Shown in pieces: positions 1 to 6,379 of a DNA stretch of 7,025 bases. Where the stretch lies: NCBI GenBank assembly GCA_021300055.1, contig JAJTHU010000131.1:1-7025 (forward strand). Reading direction: 5' to 3'. Each line of letters opens with the position of its first letter. The stretch's first letter is position 1. Origin of the DNA: Nitrosomonadaceae bacterium. Its GTDB lineage: Bacteria; Pseudomonadota; Gammaproteobacteria; Burkholderiales; Usitatibacteraceae. The notes under the pieces were generated by a model. That model worked only from the letters and a program-made list of their open reading frames with translations. It did not search any database and was not told the DNA's origin. A program made the position numbers and the translations under genes.

Positions 1-338
1 CGCAGGAACGACCACACCACATCGTCAGCCGTCAGCGCGTTGCCGTTATGAAACTTCACGTTACGGCGGATGTTGAACACCCATGTGGTCGGGGAGGTCT
101 GCCGCCAAGACGTTGCCAAGCGCGGAACGATCTCAAGCTTTTTGCCGCGCTCGACGAGACCTTCAAAGACCTGCCCGTTGATGTTGTTGTTGACCCCTGA
201 GTTTTGCGAATGCGGGTCGGCCGTTTGAAAATCGCCGGCACTCGACCAACGCAGCGTCTTGGCATCGGCGGTCATCACGACAGCGAATGCGGCAAATGCG
301 ATACCACTCAAGGCGGCGATAAGACGAAAAATTTTCAT
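1..338 (-). CDS. ABC transporter substrate-binding protein, family 5 (peptide/oligopeptide type), N-terminal part
   Basis: Reading the minus strand from an ATG at 338-336 gives 112 open codons that run off the left edge, so only about the first fifth of a normal 500-540 residue protein is present. It starts MKIFRLIAALSGIAF, a signal peptide with a basic n-region and a hydrophobic core, with likely cleavage after ADA (about residue 26). The mature start KTLRWSSAGDFQTADPHS, then GQVFEGLVE, LATSW and WVFNIRRNVKFHNG followed by LTADDVVWSFLR, is the classic N-terminal signature of SBP_bac_5 (DppA/OppA/NikA-like) proteins. Such proteins bind peptides, or sometimes nickel or opines, in the periplasm and deliver them to an ABC permease. 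Ligand identity cannot be read from this fragment. The gene is divergent from the M61 peptidase gene. No good Shine-Dalgarno precedes the ATG. Family assignment is firm; the peptide ligand is inference. Confidence 0.9.
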   Translation of the reverse strand, partial: MKIFRLIAALSGIAFAAFAVVMTADAKTLRWSSAGDFQTADPHSQNSGVNNNINGQVFEGLVERGKKLEIVPRLATSWRQTSPTTWVFNIRRNVKFHNGNALTADDVVWSFL

Positions 339-559
339 GGGTGGCGGCAGCCTAAGTAAGGGCGGTAAGTTGGGGGGCAAAGAAGCAGTCGGAGGGCGCT
401 GCTGCTCAACCGCAAGGCCGCGCCAACACGACTCGAAGCTTAGGCGAGATCAGGCTCCGAAGGTTCCAGTAGCAAGTGTTTTCGTCGTTTTTACTGGCGT
501 CGTCGCGGCGCAGACTGGTTCCTGCAAGGATGCTACCGTAAACTACCTATACATTTTCG
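339..559. promoter_or_regulatory. Divergent intergenic region between the binding-protein gene and the M61 gene
   Basis: This 221-base stretch separates two divergent starts and must hold promoters for both genes unless transcription enters from outside. On the plus strand the best -10-like hexamer is TATACA at 548-553, but no matching -35 is visible 16-18 bases upstream. If that hexamer were used, transcription would begin almost at the ATG at 560. A second weak -10-like hexamer, TAAACT, lies at 539-544. On the minus strand I find no convincing hexamer pair. The 7-mer GCCTAAG (350-356) recurs inverted as CTTAGGC (439-445), too short and too far apart to call an operator. Reading frames crossing the region look like shadows of the flanking genes. 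Confidence 0.4.
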
Positions 560-2467
560 ATGCCCCCGGTTCGCTCTCGGCCTCCCGCTCCTGGCCCCCA
601 ACCCAATGCTTTTCGCGTGATTCGCTACTCCGTCCAGCCCAAAAACCCGGCCGCCCACCTTTTTGAGGTCAGCGTCAGCATCGACACGCCCGATCCGGCT
701 GGGCAGCGGTTCATGTTGCCGGTTTGGATTCCCGGGAGCTACATGGTGCGCGAGTTCGCGCGGCACATCGTCACGCTCTCGGCCAAGAGCAAATCTCGGC
801 GCGTGGCATGCGAAAAAATTGATAAACACAGGTGGCAATGCGCGCCCTGCAAAGGGCCGCTCACGCTGACTTACGAGGTTTACGCGTGGGATCTCTCTGT
901 GCGCGCCGCGCACCTCGACGAGAGCCATGGGTTCTTCAACGGCACCTCACTCTTTTTGCTGCCCGAAGGTATGCAGGAAGCGCCGTGCGAATTGCATCTG
1001 CAACGACCCGCTGGCGCAGGTTACGCGAATTGGCGCGTCGCCACCGCGATGAAACCCGCCGAACGGCGCGGTGTTTCAGGCAAAAATGCCTCAAAACGCC
1101 CGCCAATCAAGGACTTTGGCGTTTTCGTCGCAGATAACTATGACGAACTGATCGATCACCCGGTCGAGATGGGCACCTTTACCCACGCAAGCTTCGAGGC
1201 GTGTGGCGTGCCGCATCACGTCGTGATCACGGGACGTCATCGTGCGGATATGAGCCGACTGACAGCCGACCTGCGGCGGGTTTGTGAAGCGCAGATTCGA
1301 TTGTTTGAGCCCGAGTCCGGTAAAGCCCCAATGCGCGAGTATTGGTTTTTGATCATGGCAGTGGGCGACGGGTTTGGCGGATTGGAGCATCGCGCATCGA
1401 CAGCATTGATCGTTTCGCGTGATGACCTACCGCTCGCAGGACTCGCCGAAGGCGGGCGCGCGTCTGCGGGCTATCGCAAGTTTCTGTCGTTGGCCTCGCA
1501 CGAGTATTTCCACACTTGGAACGTCAAGCGCATCAAGCCTGCGGCGTTTGTGCCCTACGACCTCACGCGTGAGAACTACACGCGTCAGCTCTGGTTCTTT
1601 GAGGGCATCACTGATTACTACGACGACCTCATGCTCTCGCGGGCGGGGCTGATTTCCGCGCTGGAGTATCTTGAGATCGAAGCCGACAGCATCGGCCGCC
1701 TGATGGCGCAAGCCGGTCGCACCAAGCAGAGCGTTGCAGAGTCGTCGTTCGACGCATGGATCAAGTACTACCGCCAAGACGAAAACGCGGTCAACAGCAT
1801 CGTCAGCTACTACCAAAAGGGCGGGCTGGTCGGGCTCGCACTCGATCTCACAATTCGTCGCGCGACACGCAACACAAAATCGCTCGACGACGTGATGCGC
1901 ACACTGTGGCGCGACTACGGATTGACGGGACATGGCGTGCCCGAAGGCGAAATCGAAAAGGTCGCCAGCCATATCGCCGGCACGGATCTCACGCGATTCT
2001 TTGCGGATTACGTGTACGGCACGCAAGACCCGGACCTCGCCAATCTGTTTGCCGACATGGGCATCACGCTCAGTTGGCGACACGCCGGAAACGGCAATGG
2101 CGCGGGCGACGACAGCAAGCGCTCGGAGTCGTCGGTGCCAGGGCTGGGTGCGAAGATCGTCGGTGACACCAATGGCGATGCACGCCTTGCACAAGTGTTC
2201 GCCGGTGGTTCTGCCATGCAGGCTGGCCTTTCCGCGGGCGACACCATCGTCGCGATTGACGGCTTACGCGTCAACGTCAGCAACTTAGAGAAGCGCATTC
2301 GCAGCTACGCGGTCGGCAGCGTGGTACCTATCATCGCATTTCGGCGCGACGAGCTGTTACAACGCAATCTGAAGTTGCAGGCGCAAACCGCGCGCACTTG
2401 TGTGCTCACGCTGTCGGTGGTCTCAGCAACGGTCACCGCGAATCGCCTCAAGTGGCTGGGCCAGTAA
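560..2467 (+). CDS. M61 family metallopeptidase (glycyl-aminopeptidase-like) with C-terminal PDZ domain
   Basis: The product is 635 residues, close to the usual 580-640 for bacterial M61 proteins. Family members are zinc peptidases; characterised ones remove N-terminal Gly or Ala from peptides. Visible landmarks: the N-terminal beta domain with LPVWIPGSYMVREFARH (from residue 53), GFGGLEH (271-277), the zinc site HEYFH (314-318) followed by WNVKRIKP, and the third ligand Glu348 in WFFEGITDYYDD, thirty residues after the second His. NSIVSYYQKGG is a further family signature. A Gly/Asp/Ser-rich linker at about 512-525 leads to a PDZ domain with GGSAMQAGLSAGDTIVAIDG (549-568). No signal peptide is seen, so a cytoplasmic location is likely. 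The start is uncertain: residues 1-19 form a proline-rich extension, and an in-frame GTG at 617 would start the protein at IRYSVQPKNPAAHLFEV, where homologues usually begin. Neither start has a clear ribosome site. All zinc-site residues are intact, so it should be active. Confidence 0.93.
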   Translation: MPPVRSRPPAPGPQPNAFRVIRYSVQPKNPAAHLFEVSVSIDTPDPAGQRFMLPVWIPGSYMVREFARHIVTLSAKSKSRRVACEKIDKHRWQCAPCKGPLTLTYEVYAWDLSVRAAHLDESHGFFNGTSLFLLPEGMQEAPCELHLQRPAGAGYANWRVATAMKPAERRGVSGKNASKRPPIKDFGVFVADNYDELIDHPVEMGTFTHASFEACGVPHHVVITGRHRADMSRLTADLRRVCEAQIRLFEPESGKAPMREYWFLIMAVGDGFGGLEHRASTALIVSRDDLPLAGLAEGGRASAGYRKFLSLASHEYFHTWNVKRIKPAAFVPYDLTRENYTRQLWFFEGITDYYDDLMLSRAGLISALEYLEIEADSIGRLMAQAGRTKQSVAESSFDAWIKYYRQDENAVNSIVSYYQKGGLVGLALDLTIRRATRNTKSLDDVMRTLWRDYGLTGHGVPEGEIEKVASHIAGTDLTRFFADYVYGTQDPDLANLFADMGITLSWRHAGNGNGAGDDSKRSESSVPGLGAKIVGDTNGDARLAQVFAGGSAMQAGLSAGDTIVAIDGLRVNVSNLEKRIRSYAVGSVVPIIAFRRDELLQRNLKLQAQTARTCVLTLSVVSATVTANRLKWLGQ

Positions 2468-2477
2468 TCACTGGCCC
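2458..2477 (+). terminator. Hairpin over the M61 stop codon, possible terminator
   Basis: GGGCCAGT (2458-2465), a 4-base loop AATC, and ACTGGCCC (2470-2477) form a perfect 8-bp inverted repeat with six GC pairs. The TAA stop of the M61 gene (2465-2467) starts in the last base of the left arm and ends in the loop. The bases that follow, TTGCTTGCTGAT, are only moderately T-rich, so this is at best a weak intrinsic terminator; it could instead stabilise the 3' end of the mRNA. It lies 53 bases before the gabD start. The structure is seen directly; the role is inference. Confidence 0.5.
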
Positions 2478-2530
2478 TTGCTTGCTGATACCTCGCAACA
2501 CCTCAACTTTTCATTGCAACGGAATCCAAC

Positions 2531-3994
2531 ATGCAACTCAAGGACCCTTCACTTCTTCGCACCCAGTGCTTTATCGATGGTGCATGGGTAAACGCGAGCA
2601 GCGGCAAGACCTTCGCCGTCGACAACCCCGCCGACCTCAGTAATCTGGCGCAGGTTGCCGACGCTGATGGCAGCGATACGCGACGTTCCATCGAAGCGGC
2701 AGAGCGAGCACTCCCCGCTTGGCGTGCCATGACCGCCAAAGCGCGCGGCAACATACTGAAGAAGTGGTACGAGCTTATCCTCGCTAACGCCGACGACTTG
2801 GCACAAATCCTCACTGCGGAAAACGGCAAGCCGCTCGCTGAGTCCAAGGGCGAGATCAACTACGGCGCGAGCTTTATCGAATGGTTTGCGGAGGAAGCCA
2901 AGCGCATTTACGGCGACGTCATCCCGCAGCACCTGCCAGATAAGCGCCTCATCGTGTTGAAGCAACCTATCGGCGTTACTGCTGCGATCACGCCGTGGAA
3001 TTTTCCGAACGCGATGATCACGCGCAAGGCCGCCCCGGCACTCGCCGCGGGTTGCACCATGGTGCTGAAGCCTGCCGAGCAAACGCCGCTCTCCGCGTTG
3101 GCGATGGCCGAGTTGGGTTTGCGCGCCGGTATTCCCGCTGGCGTGTTCAATGTGGTGACCGGTAGCGGCGCGTCCGCCCCGTCGATCGGCAATGAGATGT
3201 GCGCGTCGCCCACCGTGCGCAAGCTTTCGTTTACGGGTTCCACCGAAGTTGGCCGCATCCTCATGCGCCAATGCGCACCCACGATCAAGAAGCTCTCGCT
3301 CGAACTCGGCGGCAATGCGCCATTCATCGTTTTTGATGATGCCGATCTCGACGCCGCGGCGGAAGGTTTGATGATTTGCAAATTCCGCAACGCAGGTCAG
3401 ACCTGTGTCACCGCCAATCGCATCTACGTGCAAGCCGGTGTGTATCACGCCTTCGCCGAAAAGCTCAAGGCAAAAATGGGCACGCTCAAAGTTGGCCGCG
3501 GCGATGCCGTCGGCACCAACGTCGGCCCGCTCATCGACGAAGCCGGCCGCGATAAAGCCGCCGCACACGTTGCGGATGCGCTCGAACACGGCGCGGTGGT
3601 GCTTTACGGTGGCGACACCGGCCCGCACCCGTTGGGACGTCGATTCTTCCAGCCGACGCTGCTTGCTAATGTGCCCAAGTCAGCCAAGGTGTCGCGCGAA
3701 GAGACCTTTGGCCCGGTCGCGCCGCTGATCAAGTTTGAGAGAGACGAAGACGCCGTGGCCATGGCGAACGATACCGAGTTCGGTCTCGCCGCTTATTTCT
3801 ATGCGCGAGATTTGAGCCGCGTATTCAAAGTGGCCGAAGCATTGGAGAGTGGCATGGTCGGCATCAACACCGGCATCATCTCCAACGAAGTCGCCCCATT
3901 CGGCGGCGTCAAGCAGTCAGGCTTGGGGCGCGAGGGTTCGAAGTACGGCATCGAGGATTACATCGAGATGAAGTACCTGTGCTTGAGCGTTTAG
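2531..3994 (+). CDS. gabD: Succinate-semialdehyde dehydrogenase (ALDH5 family)
   Basis: The 487-residue product matches GabD length (about 480-490). The enzyme oxidises succinic semialdehyde to succinate with NAD(P)+, the last step of GABA (and gamma-glutamyl-putrescine) breakdown, in the cytoplasm. Aldehyde dehydrogenase landmarks: PWNFP with catalytic Asn157, Arg165 in MITRKAAPALAAGC, Lys180 in VLKPAEQTP, FTGSTEVG (234-241), general base Glu258 in LELGGNAPF, and nucleophile Cys292 in NAGQTCVTANR. The C-terminal block GINTGIISNEVAPFGG, followed by KQSGLGREGSKYGIEDYIE, is typical of the SSADH branch rather than other ALDHs. Two differences from E. coli GabD stand out: Glu183 where E. coli has Ser in KPASQTP, hinting at NAD+ use, and Thr294 in place of the second redox-switch cysteine. 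GGAA at 2521-2524, six bases before the ATG, is a weak ribosome site. A GABA transaminase gene is not in the window. The succinic-semialdehyde assignment is strong; glutarate semialdehyde is a possible second substrate. Confidence 0.93.
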   Translation: MQLKDPSLLRTQCFIDGAWVNASSGKTFAVDNPADLSNLAQVADADGSDTRRSIEAAERALPAWRAMTAKARGNILKKWYELILANADDLAQILTAENGKPLAESKGEINYGASFIEWFAEEAKRIYGDVIPQHLPDKRLIVLKQPIGVTAAITPWNFPNAMITRKAAPALAAGCTMVLKPAEQTPLSALAMAELGLRAGIPAGVFNVVTGSGASAPSIGNEMCASPTVRKLSFTGSTEVGRILMRQCAPTIKKLSLELGGNAPFIVFDDADLDAAAEGLMICKFRNAGQTCVTANRIYVQAGVYHAFAEKLKAKMGTLKVGRGDAVGTNVGPLIDEAGRDKAAAHVADALEHGAVVLYGGDTGPHPLGRRFFQPTLLANVPKSAKVSREETFGPVAPLIKFERDEDAVAMANDTEFGLAAYFYARDLSRVFKVAEALESGMVGINTGIISNEVAPFGGVKQSGLGREGSKYGIEDYIEMKYLCLSV

Positions 3995-4032
3995 GGCTTC
4001 CAAGGCTCGTGACGCGCGTGAATTCTGCAAGC

Positions 4033-5847
4033 GTGACCCAAGCAGACCACAAGAAATCACCCCTTCACGCGGCGCTGCTAAGCGCTTGCGTGATGGCGTT
4101 TGCAATGGTGGCGACTGCTCAATCACCAGCCCCGCCCGTCACACCCATCGCGCCCACGCGCGACATGCCAGAGCCAGCCGGCAAGACGCAGCAACGACAG
4201 GTGGTGTTTTCGAACCGCGATATGGTTGCGACCGCGCATCCGCTGGCCACACAGGCGGGTGTAGAGATTCTGCGCAAAGGTGGCAGCGCCATCGACGCCG
4301 CAGTGGCCGTACAAATGGTCCTCAATCTCGTCGAGCCACAATCATCTGGCATCGGCGGTGGCGCATTCATGCTGCATTTCGATGCGACGCGCAAAACCAC
4401 GCTCGCTTACGATGGCCGCGAAGCCGCACCCGCAGCCGCGACGCCGACGATGTTCCTTGGCGCAGACGGAAAGCCACCTCGCTTCATCGATGCGGTGCGT
4501 AGCGGACTCTCGTTCGGTGTGCCCGGCACATTGCGCGCGCTTGAGGCGGCACACGCCGCGAGCGGCAAATTGCCGTGGGCGACATTGTTCGAGCCCGCCA
4601 TCAAGCTTGCCGAGGGCGGCTATCCACTTTCAGCCCGCACGGTGCAGCAAGCAAGCGGTAGCCCACTGCTGCGCGAAACGCCTGCGACGCGCGCTTGGCT
4701 GTTCCAAGCGGATGGCAAATCTAAACCGGTCGGCACCATCGTCACCAACCAAGCATTGGCCGATACCTTCCGGCGCATCGCACGAGACGGTGCGGATGCG
4801 TTTTACCAAGGCGAAATCGCTCGCGATATCGTCGCCGCCGTGCGCGCGCATGCGCGCCCCGGTGTGGTGACAGAGCAAGACTTCGCACAGTATCGTGTGC
4901 GCATTCGTGAGCCGCTCTGTGGGCGCTATCACGACTACCGCGTTTGCAGCATGCCCATGCCGTCCAGCGGTGGGGTGGCCATCTTGCAGATTCTCGGCAT
5001 GTTGGAGCCGTTCAAACTCGGAGGCTTCAAAGCGGATTCCGTCGAAGTCGCGCACCTCTTCGCCGAAGCGGGTCGACTAGCATTTGCAGACCGCGAACGC
5101 TTTGCCGCTGACGATTGGTTTGCCGACGTGCCCGTTAAAGGCTTGCTCGCACAAGACTATTTGCAGCAGCGCAGCGCGTTGATTCGTCGCGACCGCAGCA
5201 TGGGACGCGCTGAGCCCGGCAAACCCGCGCCGAATCCAACTGCAGCCGCCAAACTCACGCTTGCGGGCGATGATCGCGACAGCTTGCAGGGCACGAGCCA
5301 CTTTTCGATCGTTGACGCGCAAGGCAACGCGGTGAGCATGACGAGTTCGGTGGATGCGTCGTTCGGCAGCCAGATTTTTGTGCGTGGTTTTTTTCTGAAC
5401 AACCACATGACCGACTTTGCACTCACGCCCACCGACGCCAGCGGCACGCCCGTTGCAAATGCGCTGTTTCCGGGCAAGCGACCACGCAGCACCATGGCAC
5501 CGGTCATCATCTTCGACGGCGCAAAGCAGGATCAAGTCAAAATGGTCGTGGGCTCTGCACTGGGTTCGACGATCGTCAACTCGGTGACAAAGACCATCCT
5601 CGGTGTGCTCGATGGCAATCTCGATATCCAAGCAGCAGTCGCCTTGCCCAACGGCGGTAGCCGCAATGGGCCGACTGACATTGAACGCAACACCCCCGCC
5701 GAAAAACTCGTGCCCGCGCTCAAGGCGTTGGGCCACGAAACGCGGCTTGGCGACATCCCCAGCGGGCTGCACGGCATCGTCCGCGTGCGTGGCGGCTGGC
5801 AAGGCGGAGTTGACCCTCGACGCGAAGGCGCGGCGCTGGGTCGCTAG
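4033..5847 (+). CDS. ggt: Gamma-glutamyltransferase (glutathione hydrolase), periplasmic precursor
   Basis: GGT cleaves glutathione and other gamma-glutamyl compounds by hydrolysis or transfer, after self-cleavage into large and small subunits. From GTG 4033 the product is 604 residues (family about 560-600). No ATG precedes the mature part; in-frame GTGs lie at 3979, 4009, 4018 and 4033. I chose 4033 because it gives a normal signal peptide (KKSPLHAALLSACVMAF, cleavage after ATA near residue 29); 4009 has AAGG three bases upstream, so it remains possible, and 3979 would overlap gabD. Landmarks: Arg129 in YDGREAAPAAAT (substrate carboxylate), PSSGG (310-314), cleavage and nucleophile Thr421 in QGTSHFSIVD, Asp461 in NNHMTDF, Ser486 in PRSTMAP, and C-terminal GGVDPRREGAALG. 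By recalled alignment to E. coli GGT, Asn411 is Asp441 and oxyanion Gly483 is Leu510 in GSALGST. The only mature cysteines are 296 and 305. The gene follows gabD closely and lies 26 bases before the FKBP gene. Confidence 0.92.
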   Translation: MTQADHKKSPLHAALLSACVMAFAMVATAQSPAPPVTPIAPTRDMPEPAGKTQQRQVVFSNRDMVATAHPLATQAGVEILRKGGSAIDAAVAVQMVLNLVEPQSSGIGGGAFMLHFDATRKTTLAYDGREAAPAAATPTMFLGADGKPPRFIDAVRSGLSFGVPGTLRALEAAHAASGKLPWATLFEPAIKLAEGGYPLSARTVQQASGSPLLRETPATRAWLFQADGKSKPVGTIVTNQALADTFRRIARDGADAFYQGEIARDIVAAVRAHARPGVVTEQDFAQYRVRIREPLCGRYHDYRVCSMPMPSSGGVAILQILGMLEPFKLGGFKADSVEVAHLFAEAGRLAFADRERFAADDWFADVPVKGLLAQDYLQQRSALIRRDRSMGRAEPGKPAPNPTAAAKLTLAGDDRDSLQGTSHFSIVDAQGNAVSMTSSVDASFGSQIFVRGFFLNNHMTDFALTPTDASGTPVANALFPGKRPRSTMAPVIIFDGAKQDQVKMVVGSALGSTIVNSVTKTILGVLDGNLDIQAAVALPNGGSRNGPTDIERNTPAEKLVPALKALGHETRLGDIPSGLHGIVRVRGGWQGGVDPRREGAALGR

Positions 5848-5873
5848 TTCCTTTACTCAAACACTGACCGCAC

Positions 5874-6362
5874 ATGAATCTCACTCAATCAATTCGTAAA
5901 CTGCTCGGCTCCGTTTCGCTACTCTTTTATGTTTTTCTCTTTTCTCTCATTACAGGCTGCGCCATGAATACACCCTCCGCTCCAGAACCTACCCTGCCAT
6001 CCTCCGTCACCGAGCTCGCCAAGATCGACACCGTAACCGGAACCGGCACCGTTGCCGCTAACGGCAACACCGCACGCGTGCATTACACCGGCTGGCTGTT
6101 TGTGCCGGGCACCAATGGCGCCCCTGGCAAGAAGGGCAACAAGTTTGATTCCTCGCGCGATCGCAACGAGCCGTTTGAATTCACCATCGGTCAGCGCCGC
6201 GTGATTGCCGGATGGGAACAAGGCGTGGCCGGCATGGCCATCGGCGGCAAGCGCACACTCGTCATCCCGCCAGAGCTTGGCTACGGTGCGCGTGGCGCGG
6301 GCGGTGTGATTCCGCCCAACGCCACATTGGTGTTTGATATCGAGCTGCTCGGCATTCGCTAA
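5874..6362 (+). CDS. FKBP-type peptidyl-prolyl cis-trans isomerase, predicted lipoprotein
   Basis: The 162-residue product has a signal sequence with a long hydrophobic run (LLFYVFLFSLITGC) ending in a lipobox with Cys29. Residue +2 is Ala, so by the usual Lol rule it would go to the outer membrane, facing the periplasm. A short Thr/Pro/Ser linker leads to one FKBP domain (about 47-162). Active-site residues are Tyr71 (HYTGW), Phe91-Asp92 (KFDSSRDR), Phe103, Val110-Ile111-Trp114 (VIAGWEQGV), Tyr137 (LGYGARG) and Ile146 (GGVIPPNATLVFD). A loop insert at 77-89 (VPGTNGAPGKKGN) lengthens the stretch between the Tyr and Phe-Asp motifs, as in related betaproteobacterial FKBPs. FKBPs speed prolyl isomerisation and often act as chaperones. 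An in-frame ATG at 5964 (Met31), with AGG seven bases upstream, could give a cytoplasmic form; the ATG at 5874 has no visible ribosome site. The lipobox makes 5874 the better choice. Confidence 0.9.
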   Translation: MNLTQSIRKLLGSVSLLFYVFLFSLITGCAMNTPSAPEPTLPSSVTELAKIDTVTGTGTVAANGNTARVHYTGWLFVPGTNGAPGKKGNKFDSSRDRNEPFEFTIGQRRVIAGWEQGVAGMAIGGKRTLVIPPELGYGARGAGGVIPPNATLVFDIELLGIR

Positions 6363-6379
6363 CCACCAAGCCACACACT

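Noticed and set aside
350..445. Inverted 7-mer GCCTAAG / CTTAGGC in the divergent region
   Set aside because: Only seven bases, about 80 bases apart and without further symmetry; expected by chance.
259..666. Plus-strand open frame of 135 codons across the divergent region
   Set aside because: It overlaps the coding starts of both flanking genes, has low-complexity composition and no recognisable motif, so a shadow frame is more likely than a gene.
1427..2194. Open frame of 255 codons on the minus strand inside the M61 gene
   Set aside because: Cys/Val/Arg-rich shadow composition without any motif; the plus-strand M61 frame fully explains the sequence.
2549..3628. Open frame of 359 codons on the minus strand across gabD
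   Set aside because: It lies wholly antisense to a strongly conserved dehydrogenase, has no recognisable domain, and is the expected shadow frame of GC-rich codon use.
4075..4089. LSAC lipobox-like motif in the GGT signal peptide
   Set aside because: The hydrophobic run continues well past the Cys (VMAFAMVATA) and the stretch before it is short, so a normal signal peptidase I site after ATA fits better than lipidation.
5077..5802. Open frame of 241 codons on the minus strand inside ggt
   Set aside because: Antisense to conserved GGT motifs, including the nucleophile region, and no domain is recognisable.
5920..5957. Pyrimidine-rich tract ending in TTACAGG, like a eukaryotic splice acceptor
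   Set aside because: It encodes the Phe/Leu-rich core of the FKBP signal peptide in an unbroken frame of a bacterial gene; the resemblance is chance.
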